From the NCBI GenBank assembly GCA_011316305.1, contig SAUG01000109.1, forward strand, positions 186,001 through 250,000: a stretch of DNA of 64,000 bases, written 5' to 3'. The stretch comes from Rusavskia elegans (lineage: Eukaryota; Ascomycota; Lecanoromycetes; Teloschistales; Teloschistaceae). The notes under the pieces were generated by a model. That model was given only the letters and a program-made list of their open reading frames with translations. It did not search any database and had not been told where the DNA came from. Both the position numbers and the translations under genes were made by a program. This document shows, piece after piece, positions 46,234 through 56,324 of the stretch (its first letter is position 1; every line of letters begins with the position of its first letter).

Positions 46234-48330
46234 ATGGACGACGACAACGTCGTGGCTTATATCTACCCGGCTGTAAGTACCGTGGGATATCGTGGGGCAG
46301 TACTTTTTATCGAAGAGAACACAGCAAACCCGGGATACCTTCCTCCGACACGCCGTAGTCCCCAGGTACCGGAGGCACATCATCGCGGACGTCCCGACAC
46401 ATTCGCGAGGCGTGAACGAGAGCAGACGGTGGACGAGGGAGACGAGGAGGGGGAGCATGATGATCTGAAACATGAGACCTGTATCAAGGTGACCTTCGAC
46501 CACATTCCTAAGACTACCTTTGGCCTGAGGGCTGGACGGAGCGACGTTGCTGAGCTCCGTCTCGTCAAGCTCTTAGGCGTCGGCTTCCTCCACTTCGCCC
46601 TCACCTTTGACGACAACTATCGCCTCGTCGTCCGAGACCTGGGGTCTACCTGTGGCACCACGGTCATATATAACGAGATGGAACGCACTCGGAGGTCCCA
46701 GTTTGACTGGATCGTTGGCGGCAGCGACTTTCTGGAGGGAGTGAAACGCATCATTGTTAGGGTGTCCAAGGCGGTGCAGTTCCAGCTCGTCGTGCCACGA
46801 TACGATATTAAAAAATCCGAGACCTACAAGGCCAAGGTCGACAAATTCCGCGCTGGAACGGCGGATACCGAGCAGCTCCACGACCTTGGTCGTGTCGGTC
46901 TCCAAAGTCGGGTCAGCACCGAGCTGCCATCCGGGGTGCAGACACCGAGTTCACGACCAGCCAAGGACGTGACGGTAAGGAAGGAGATCGGCCACGGGAC
47001 ATTCGCAGTAGTCTACCGCATCTGGAACGTCAGCACTGGCGACCAGTATGCGCTCAAGATACCGAAGAAGAACTTCGACGACGATGCGTGGGAGAGAGAA
47101 AGCCTCATCATGGATCGAATTCACCACGTCAATCCTATCTACGTTGCGTACCGCACCGGACAGCTTTTGCTGACTTCCTACTAGAAGCACATCGTCGCAT
47201 TGCTGGACTCTTCGCCGCCCCCGGCGCCAAGGCTGCACCTTGAATACCTGCCCGAGGGCTCTGTCGGCGACCACCTCGAGGCGGGCCGGCCATTCTCCCA
47301 CGACGAATGCAAGCATATCCTCGCGCAAGCGTCGAATGCCCTCGCCTACCTCCATACGCTGGATCCGCAGATCGTACACAGAGATGTCACGCCCAACAAC
47401 ATTCTGATCCTGCGTCGCCGGCCCGGCGACCTCTTTATAAAGTTCGCAGACTTTGGCCTGTCGCGCGAGGGGGACAGTCTCAGGACCTTTTGCGGCACGT
47501 ACTTCTACCTCGCACCCGAGGTCTACGAAGCAAACCCTATCCCGCTGCCGCGGAGGCCGACGTACACGGCCCTCGTTGATATCTGGTTGCTGGGCGTCGT
47601 GCTCGCGGAGCTGCTGTGTGGTCTTCCCAAACGGGTAAAGAGCATGGGAGTGATATGGTGCAGGAAGGTCCGCCAGAGGGTGGAAGGTATGCCTGGGCGC
47701 GAGCGAGACGATCTGTTGTCGTTCGTTCTGGAATGGATGCTCTGCCTGCGACCAGGGGCCCGAAAGCCGGCCACGGAGTGCCACAAGGAGGCCTTGCGCT
47801 TGCTTGAGCGCACTGAGGACAGCAACAGCGAGGAAAGGAATGGTGGAGTGAGTCGTGACCACTGCTCGGGTAGTTTCGGGTGTGAAGCATCCACCGTCCG
47901 CCTGGGGCAGCTGAGCAGGTACATTGTCAGCGATGCCGGACGACGTGGCCGCTCCTGCGACGCTCCATCTCTCGAGGCACCCCAGATACATGCCGGACAG
48001 CTGCTCTCGAGGCTCTGCGACCTGGTGGACAGCCTCTTCTACAAATCCAGCTTTGGAGAGGACTTGGACGGCGGCAGCTCCAGCGATGGGGAAGAGTCTG
48101 GCTTGGCTTCGACAACTGTCATAGCCCACGATGTCAAGGGGCAGGATGAACACGTCAAAATCCCGCCTGGATCTGTCTTAAAAGCTGCAGCGGCTCTAGA
48201 GCCAGATGACCCGGAGCACAGGCTGTCGGAAAATGCTCTCAGGGCCATGGCGGAGGAGACAGGAACAGCCACAGGCAGCGGTGCCGATGCGACGCTGCTC
48301 TCTGTCAAGAGATCCAGGGCTGCCAGGTAA
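46234..48330 (+). CDS. FHA-domain protein kinase with altered catalytic loop
   Basis: Splice model 46234-47127 and 47185-48330, 679 residues. An FHA phosphothreonine-binding domain lies at about residues 97-145 (GLRAGRSDVAEL and RDLGSTCGTTV). The kinase domain follows from about 246: glycine loop IGHGTFAVVY, ATP-lysine in YALKIPKK (Lys275), catalytic loop HRDVTPNNIL (363-372), ADFGLSR (386-392), FYLAPEVYE and VDIWLLGVVLAEL. The architecture resembles fungal Rad53/Chk2-like or CAMK-type kinases. The loop has Thr367 where Ser/Thr kinases carry Lys, so catalysis may be weak or altered. The C-terminal 150 residues are low-complexity. A GTAAGT at 46273 and CCCAG at 46361-46365 bound a 93-bp, stop-free, in-phase segment that may be a further intron. 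GC-rich compared with the genes at 20-24 kb. Confidence 0.85.
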
Positions 48331-48848
48331 TTACCCCGAAGCTGATGACCCCCGTGATGCAACCGTTTAGCATTGAAGTTGACAGGAAGTTCTAGGAGCC
48401 AGGGGGTGCGGTCTGTGGGACCGGAGAGGGTGAAGCGGAACACGACTAGGTCTACTGATACGTGAGACTCGTTGTCGGTCTAGCTGTGGGACTATATGTA
48501 CATGTAGATACAGTAAATGAAGTGACGAATGTTTGTTGTTTGATACCCGATGTCCAGGACCCATGTCATCCGCGGCTGTCGCGGTGCCTCTGCCGCAATG
48601 TTAGGGTTTGCTCATCAAGTGCAGGGGCTGCTACAGAACATTGATAAAGCTTGTCTCAGGTTGATCAGACCACCGGACGCTAGCCGGTTAGGCATGCAAT
48701 CTTTGCTGTAAATGCTCGGCGTGACTTGTCTAACCCGCTTTGGAAGGTAGCGTCATCCGAGACAATTGGTAAACTGCGCACCTCCCCTGCTCTTGAACAC
48801 ACACCACAGCATCCAACGAGAACACCTTGCGCAGCGAACAGGCAAGCC
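48331..48848. other. Intergenic region between kinase and next gene
   Basis: About 520 bp holding the kinase 3' end and the promoter of the downstream reading frame. I see no gene or repeat. Confidence 0.45.
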
Positions 48849-50550
48849 ATGACGACACAACTTTCAGTCCGCCAGGTTTGCTCTCTCCCTCCAGATCAAC
48901 GCGCCAAGTTTGTGGAGCAGAATCTCAGCACTGAAGACGACACTTTGAACATCGCAAATATCACGGGCTGGGAAGATCTCCCCAAAGGCGAGAGGGTCCT
49001 CCTTGCCCTCCAGCTGCTGTGAGTCGATATCAGCCGCCATCTGCGATGTCCATCTCTCACATGGAACTAGGGCGGCCGTACACAAATCCACTGCTCCCAC
49101 AGCACCCACAGTTGGTCCCGTTGACGCCACCGACCTCGCTGCGCTGCTGGCCCGAATACCCTCCAACGAAGAACGGCATATCATCACGACCCATTATCCG
49201 AGCCCTTCCAGATCACCAACAGCCGAACCTCCCTAAGCGCAAGAGTACGAGATGAAGTGCTATCATGCTCTCCTCGACGACGGTTCCAGGCCGCTGTTCC
49301 CCATCAGTCTTCTTCCGCAAGTCGAGACAAATCGAGACGCGTATCGCCACTTGCTGCGACCGTGGACGAGATACCCCAAAACCTCGGATCCGGAGGACTG
49401 GCAGGTATTCTCCAGACAGTGGGATCGCTGGAAGCAATTTCGCACATGGCAGCTGCGCAACAGGCGGCAGACGCCCAGCTTCTCCAGATACCTTGATGAA
49501 TACCGGCGCGACTTTGAGATGAATGGGGAAGCCCCCGAGCAGACAGCCCGACCCGAATTCGAGCAGACAGCACGCCGGCTGTGGGTGCGCGCATACGACT
49601 ATGGGCTACCGCAGCTCGACGGCAGCGATGACTCCCCGGAAGCTGTCTTCTCCAAGCATGCTGAGGCCGCAAGGGCACTGCTTACGGACCGCGGGTTTGT
49701 TCAGCTCTTCCAGCTACGGGCAGACCCGAAGCAGCAAGACCAATGGACGACATATGTTGAGTATCTCGCCTTCGAATGCTACCGGCTCGGCAAGCTTGAC
49801 ATGGTTGCCCGGAAGCTACAGAAAAAACAAAGTCATCCGCTGAAATACCAAACAGCCAAGGTCGATGTAGACCATCAACAACGCAGGGTTGACTGGGCAC
49901 TGTCTGAAATAAGCAAGATCGAGGCAGAGCACAAGGCGGCGGGCAAGAGTGGCGGTAGTAGGTTGGGACGGGTAGGAAGCAGGAAAAGAAAGCCGACAGA
50001 TGATGCCGGCGTGGACGGCGTGCAGCCGCGGGTCGCGAAACGCAGCCGGACGGATGAGACGGAGAAGATGGCGGCTTGTGGGAGCAATAACTTACGGTAA
50101 ACACGAAGCAAGAAAAACAAGCTCCCAGCAGAGGAGTCCCCGGAACCAGAGTTGAAGACAGAGGAGAAGGTGGCTGGCAGGTGCGACGGCTCACGGACAA
50201 CACGAAGCAAGAAACGCAAGCTCTCGGCAGATGAGGATGCCCCGAATCCACAGATGGAGATAGAGGAGGTGAGCAGGAAAAGACGCAAGGGAATCCACAA
50301 CGAAAAAAATGGCAGAGCGGCTCTAGGCAGTGTCTTGCAATCGGGCCTCGTGGCGGCGGTGGTCTCGGCAGCGACTACCCATTCCCGACCCTGTCGAGAG
50401 GCCGAGCACGAGCGATTGAACACGCTGCGCCCAAGGGTTGATGGGAAAGTGGTCAGTGTTCGTGGATTGAAGACAGGAAGAGGCGGCGAGGCGGCCAAAA
50501 AGCCCAGAGTTCGGCCACCCTCAACCCACAGTATGTTAAAGGTCACATAG
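48849..50550 (+). pseudogene. Decayed gene for a basic, nuclear-type protein of unknown function
   Basis: The frame starts at 48849 (MTTQLSVRQVCSLPPDQRAK), crosses an intron (GTGAGT near 49020 to GGAACTAG near 49072) and continues in one frame to 50550. It is broken by two in-frame stops: TAA at 49234-49236 (between SPTAEPP and AQEYEMKCYHALL) and TAA at 50098-50100 (between GSNNLR and TRSKKNK). No frameshift is needed on either side, so both are point nonsense changes, each consistent with CAA-to-TAA. The middle is tryptophan- and charge-rich (DWQVFSRQWDRWKQFRTWQL). The end has repeated TRSKKRKLSADED-type units, likely nuclear-localisation signals, from a roughly 100-bp tandem repeat (about 50060-50270). 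Function unknown. The open part from 49252 to 50100 (282 codons) could still be expressed. Confidence 0.7.
50060..50275. repeat. Degenerate tandem repeat encoding lysine-rich units
   Basis: Two roughly 100-bp units, each containing ACACGAAGCAAGAAA and ending in a GAGGAG run, lie in tandem inside the preceding gene. One unit reads CGGACAACACG where the other reads CGGTAAACACG, which creates the second stop codon. Confidence 0.6.
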
Positions 50551-50682
50551 CATTCCGTTTGGGAGAAACCGGCAGACTACATGGTCCACGGCCCAACCAT
50601 CGAAGGCGAGGATGCAAAGGAACAGCAGCATATCATCAGCTGCACACACCTGGTTTGAAGGGTTGCTCTGGAGTCTCAATTA

Positions 50683-51130
50683 TTAAGACCTAATCCATAA
50701 CCTGGGCCTCGCCGCTCTTCTGATACCAAAATGCTGCAGCATCATCCAATAGCCCCATGCGTCGTACTCCCTCCTCGTCCAACAACAAGCCGGTCGCTTT
50801 GATTTTGAATATCCACTGGCCCATCTCATCTCTTCGTTTGGAAAACCTTCTTCACCTCCATCTGTGCGCCAAATGAACTGCCGCACCCAAGGAAAGTGGG
50901 CTCGCGTCATTGCCGCTCCATGATGAATGCCTTCCATTGGGAATGCCTGAGTCTTTTTCATGAACGCCCGGACGTTGTTGTTGTCTCTGATCTGGTCATA
51001 CAACACCTAGGCGGGAGACTTGAAGCCCGCCACGAAGACAAGTACGCCGTTTTTCCGTACTCTAGCCTCTGTGATGGTCGGCTTTGGTGCTGTCTGGAGG
51101 AGTGCTCGGTCGAGTTTAAGCGGATGATGC
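50683..51130 (-). pseudogene. Fragment of an unknown protein with a premature TAG
   Basis: On the minus strand one frame reads TAPKPTITEARVRKNGVLVF and VAGFKSPA, then TAG at 51009-51007, then VLYDQIRDNNNVRAF through HFPWVRQFIWRTDGGEEGFP to RRAARPRLWIRS and a stop at 50683. The frame is unchanged across the TAG, which is a CAG-to-TAG change at CpA. Upstream of about 51130 the frame is lost and no start was found, so the gene is truncated or its 5' exon is unrecognised. The product is tryptophan-rich; I do not recognise a domain. Confidence 0.55.
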
Positions 51131-51180
51131 TTCTACCGTGCCGGCTGGTGACGGAGGACGGGGGCAAATGTTTTCCTTGA

Positions 51181-52397
51181 CGGCGCGGTCGTCTGCGATG
51201 GTCGGTTCGGTTTCACTGCCATTGCTAACGTCGCTGCCCCTGAATATAAAACTCGGGCTGAGGGTGATCTCCACCTTTTAGCGCTTCTTCTTTACTCCGT
51301 GTCGGGCGTCTCCCACCTTCTGACGCGGGTTCCGGTGGTCCCAAGTATGAGGTCAATCACGATCAAAGGTTGCGCTGTATTGATTGACAGGAACAATGTT
51401 GTGAATAGGAACGGGATAGAGAGGAGGATCAATGTATATAGAGGCGAGTAGGGATGGAAGGCAGCGAGGGAAGAGCAAGTATAGTGAAACTGCCTGGCCG
51501 CGGCTCTGATGTTGCAGAAATCGATCACGACGAACCGCAAGCCAGCTTGAGCATGTCGATACCTCAGGCAGCGGTTTCCGGCCACCTCACTATCGATACA
51601 AGTACAGTACCCGCTTTCATCTTGTCTTAAGGCAACGGAGAGCAGCATGGCCGCACCCTCAGGAATTTTCAGCTACGTAGCTTCTTTTCGGCAGACGTCC
51701 GTCCGACGCAGGAGCAGTGCGACAAAATGGCTACAAATATCTCCTGTGGAAGCAGTTACACTGTCACTGCCGGAAAATATGACGTTCAATTTCCCCCTCG
51801 ACTTAAACTTCCTCGGACGCGTTCAAACGGCCTATGCCGGCTTTACGCCATGGCATAATATGCAGTGAGCTCCACGTCTATATGATCCCCAATGTGGGAG
51901 GGGTCTCCATATACCTTGCCAGACGCAGTTTATTTTCTTATAGTAATCCCTATAGTGCTTTTTAGTGATCTCTATAGTACTATTTAGTGATAATTTGGTG
52001 CCCACCGATCAGGATCCTTAAATTAGTCTGACTACTTTAGGTCCATACTACTAGCTGCTCACTGTCAATTATTACGAGGGAGTAATAAATAGTAATACAG
52101 TGCTGTGGTCAATTTGCGTGCGCCTTTTAGCCTGGCGGCAAAATCTTTCAGTCAAGAACCGGCATCTTCCACACGATGAGCTCTTTCCAAAGTCAGCCCA
52201 CCAACAAGCGGTCCCTTGCGGGCTTGAATGCACGCATGGTCGACTTCAGCTGCAACGCCCTGGATGGAAGCCTACTGGCTCATGCTGGTGGGATTCCCCC
52301 CTCGGCCTCGGCACATGCACCAAGCTGAAGTCCGAATGTGGCGACACGTAGACTGCGATCGATTGGAGAATACAGCACTCGGGTTGCCCCGCATCTA
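51181..52397. other. Gene-poor spacer before the Tc1/mariner element
   Basis: Ordinary composition. A 118-codon minus-strand frame at 51648-51292 has a hydrophobic stretch (YTLILLSIPFLFTTLFLSI) but nothing else recognisable, and a 73-codon plus-strand frame at 51647-51868 overlaps its upstream side. Neither is called. A MULE-end remnant at about 51936-52018 is listed separately. Confidence 0.35.
51936..52018. mobile_element. Isolated MULE right-end remnant
   Basis: About 83 bp, containing TAGTAATCCCTATAGTGC and TTTAGTGATAATTTGGTGCC and ending in GGATCC, aligns with the right end of the MULE at 31670-31754 (TAGTAATCTCTATAGTA... GTGCCTCCCGATTACGGTCC). It lacks the rest of the element. It is barely RIP-mutated, so it shows the less altered form of the subterminal repeats. 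Confidence 0.6.
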
Positions 52398-55300
52398 CCC
52401 CAGATTAAATAAACCTGGTCAGTCAGAGTTTTACGCGAGCCCTACCAAACTTATATAAAAATCTTATAACTTTTTAATACTATATAACCTTTCGACCTCT
52501 ACTACTACTATAATTCCTATATATATATCTAAATTAGATATTTTAAAGCCCTATATATATACGCGTTCTATAACTTATAGTAGAGCTTTTACTAATAGTT
52601 TCTAGCGTAATACCGGCAGCTATAACCTTCGAATAGAAGGAAAGAATATCGTAATACTTTACTAATAACCTTTACTCTTTTACTATTATCTATCTCGAGC
52701 TATATAGCGAATAGTAGATATACCGTATTAAAAGTAATATTATAATCTTCGGATTTTATATACCGGATTTTAATATCGCGCGCTAGAAACTCCCGATTAA
52801 ATTTACTAATAATATTAAAAGCGGATTAACTAAATACTTTATTAAAATTCTATAGCTTTATTTTAACGAAATAGTAGAATAGATCTTTAATAGATATAAT
52901 AAGGTCTTCTCTACCGTACGTATCTGCCAAGTACTAAAAGTATTAAGAATTTCGAAAAAGTTACTACGGATTTAAACGAAAGAGAGGTTCTAGAGCCTTC
53001 GCGATACCTTTATACTAGAGATCTCGGAGTACTACTACTAGTAGCTCGTCTATATTAATTAGAGCGCTGCTAACGAATATACTATCTATTATAAATAAAG
53101 ATAGTCTATTTTCGGAATTAAATCTATTATATAGAGACTTTTCTAGCGTAGTAAAAGATTTAGTATCTATCTAGTATACTATTCCGATAGGATATTAAAC
53201 TATATAATTTATAAAAATATAATTAAAGATTTCCGGCTCGAATAGTTTTTTAAAAGGAATATTCTTTCTAAATATAATTTCTTTTCTAGTTTAAAATTAG
53301 TAATCGTTATAGATAATTATTTAGTATATATAAATAAAAAGATTAAAACCTTCTATAATAGTTTTAGGGTAAAAGTTCTATATCTACCGCTTTATTCGCC
53401 TAATTATAACCCTATTAAAAAGTTTTTTTCGGTTCTAAAGATTTAGTTAAAAAGATATTATAAAGATTTTAACTATATAAACTTCCGGGACTTTTTCGAA
53501 GCGGGCGTTAAAGTCTATAATAATAAGAAAAACGCGATAGAATACTTCTAAAATTTAGGATATCTTCGAAGAGATACCGATAGTATAATTATAGAAGATA
53601 TCTATTTAGATAAAGAAAAAGAAGATAGATAGTAAAGATTTAAAGGGGTTAAAAAGCGGAGTTAGCTATTAAGCCCGCTAAACTCGCCCGGGCGTAATAT
53701 ATTACTTTTTTAATAATTAATATCTATATTAAAAGCGATCGAATTTTAATTATTTTTAGATTATTTAAAAGCGTTTAATATAATTTAAAACTTCATTACT
53801 AAATATTAAATAATAATCTGTCTCGTTAAACTATTATATAGCTATATTAATTATACTAGATTTCAGTAGTCTAAAGTTTAACGGCGATCCTACTTTAAAC
53901 GAAGTCTATTATATACGGCCTATAATAAACTAATTAGTTTACTCTATCTTATCTATAGCGGGACGATTATACGGGATACTATAGAATTTTAAATTACTAA
54001 AACTCGAATTTAACTATTTATATATAATAATTATAATATAGCGCTATTATAGTTACGAATCTAATATTAAATTATATAGCTAACTAAATATATTCGAACG
54101 ATATAAAAATTAAAAAAATCGAATCGCTTTTATAGTTACTAGGAATTATTAAAATTCCGATAATATTACGCCCGGCAGGCTTAACGCTCTAGTTCTATAA
54201 TTCGGATCCCCCCTTTAAACTTTTAATATTATTTTTTATATTTTCTAACTACTTTCTAAAACGTAATCCTAATTACTATAAATCCTCGCCTTATCTATAA
54301 TATTATCGATTCGATAGCTAGTATTTAGTAGAAGCTCGAAAGAATTAGGAGAAAATTTATAGGCTTAATCTTTTATACTAATACTAAATTTTATATTTAA
54401 ATCTTTTCTAATTCTAATTTTTTTCTATTCTACTATATTTAGCCTACGTATTTAGCTTAAATTATAGCTTTTACTATTAATTATTTAATACGCTTACTAG
54501 AATATATACGCCTCTAAAAGGTTTTTCCGCGTCTACTAGAAAAAGTATTATTTTTTTAATTCCTCTTAATCGTCTATAGCCTAGATAGGACTATTTAGCG
54601 CCGGCGGCGTAGTATAATTAGCTATAGAAGGGCGCGAGGGAATATTCGTCTACTAAAATAGACTAAGAAACTCGGAAAGATAATTAAAAGCCTAAATTAT
54701 TACCTAGAAGAAATCAAGACTCTCTTTTATTATCGAAGTATTTAATTACGCCGGCGCTACTACTATTACTAGTAGAGTCTACTAAATAATAATCGAAGCT
54801 TTTACTATTAAGATATTCGTATTTTTATTTTTCTTTTCTACCTTTACTTTATTCTACGCCGCTACTTTTTATAAAAATAAGATATATTATTTAACTATAG
54901 ATTTCGGAAGAATCTAGAAATTTATATAGTTATATTTAGGCTTATCCGATAAAAGTACTTTATTTTAGATAGATATAAAAATAATTTTTAAAAGATAATA
55001 TATTTTTTCTTCCTCTATAGGCTACTAGTAGTAATATATTTTATTCGAATACTAAGCGGTATTATATTTAATTATCTTTATAATCTATATCTTTAATTTC
55101 CTATAAGTCTTTCCTATCTTTAACTACTAGCGGCGCTCTATTTTCTACTTTTTTATTAAGGAATTTACGTTTTATTTCCTCTAATATTTTTTAGAAGACG
55201 ATACTTCTTTATCCGATAAGGAATTTATTATAAAATTATTATCGCTTATAGAAAATTTATTAGAAAATAATAAGATTATAATAATATCGGAATTATAGGC

Positions 55301-56202
55301 TTTCCCTTTTTTTTTTTTTCCCTTTCCTTTCTTTTTACTCGTATTTTTATCGGTCTAGCTATTAAAAATAGTAGATTTTAATGAGAAAAAAACGTAGACC
55401 TAAATAATATATATACTAATAGCCTTTTTCTTTTCGAAAATCTACTATAAAACTATAGAGTTAATTTTTTCCTAATTACTCGAGTCTTTATAGAAATTAA
55501 TAAACAGGTTCTTCGTTATTTCTAAATAGGTTATTTTACCGATAGATATATATAAACTACATATATTAGTTATCTTTCGATTAAGATATTTAATAACTCC
55601 TATAGTAATAATATTAAATATAAAATCCCCGGAGCTTTTAAATTTTCTATAAATAATATCCTTTTTATATAAAACCTTTTAATTAACTATATAAAAGATA
55701 ATAACCTCCTTTTCTATAGCTTTTTTTTCGGCCTTTTTAGCGGCCTTTTTATCTACTATTTCTTTCTCGGCCGCTTTTTTCTTCTCTACTATATTTTTCT
55801 TTTCTACTATTTTAGCCGCCTTCGCCGTATCCTTTTAGGCGCGATTTTTAGCAGTCTTTTCTTTTTTAGTAGCTACTTCTACCTATTTTATAGTTATTTT
55901 AGGCGGTAGCCTATAAGATTATACTATATTATTAATAATATCTTCTATAGCGCTTTAGAGATCTATTCGCTATCGATTACGCTAGTTTTTAGTAGCGCGA
56001 TTATTATTTTTTCGTATTATAATATAAAAGACTTAAAGGATTATATATAGCTTTAATTTAACTAAATTTAGCAAAGATAGATAGTATTATATTAGTAGTC
56101 GAGGTTAAAAGGTTATATAGCGTTAAAAAGCTATAAGATTTATATATAAGTTTGGTAGGGCTCGCGTAAAACTCTGACTGACCAGGTTTATTTAATCTGG
56201 GG
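52398..56202 (+). mobile_element. Tc1/mariner-type DNA transposon, RIP-inactivated
   Basis: Terminal inverted repeats of about 80-90 bp begin CCCCAGATTAAATAAACCTG at both ends and are flanked by TA (52396-52397 and 56203-56204). The plus strand at about 53290-53470 reads VIVIDNYLVYINKK and VLYLPLYSPNYNPIKKFFSV. That is the DDE_3-type transposase core, with the catalytic Glu of NPIE changed to Lys by G-to-A. Lys/Ala-rich coding traces on the minus strand at 55700-55860 suggest a second frame or inserted element. A GGGCGTAATAT/ATATTACGCCC inverted pair at about 53690 and 54165 hints at an internal insertion. At 3.8 kb it is long for the family. Confidence 0.78.
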
Positions 56203-56324
56203 TATCAGCCCCCCCTTCGTCTCAAGCTCATCAACTCTTCCTCTCAACAGCGGACACAAGTTCGCATCATATAATCTGATATATCGTCTCCAGCATCAAG
56301 TAGGCCTTGTCCGTATTTCCGACG

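Noticed and set aside
51292..51648. 118-codon minus-strand frame with a hydrophobic stretch
   Set aside because: No start context, domain or splice partner; the plus strand there holds another short frame of equal quality.
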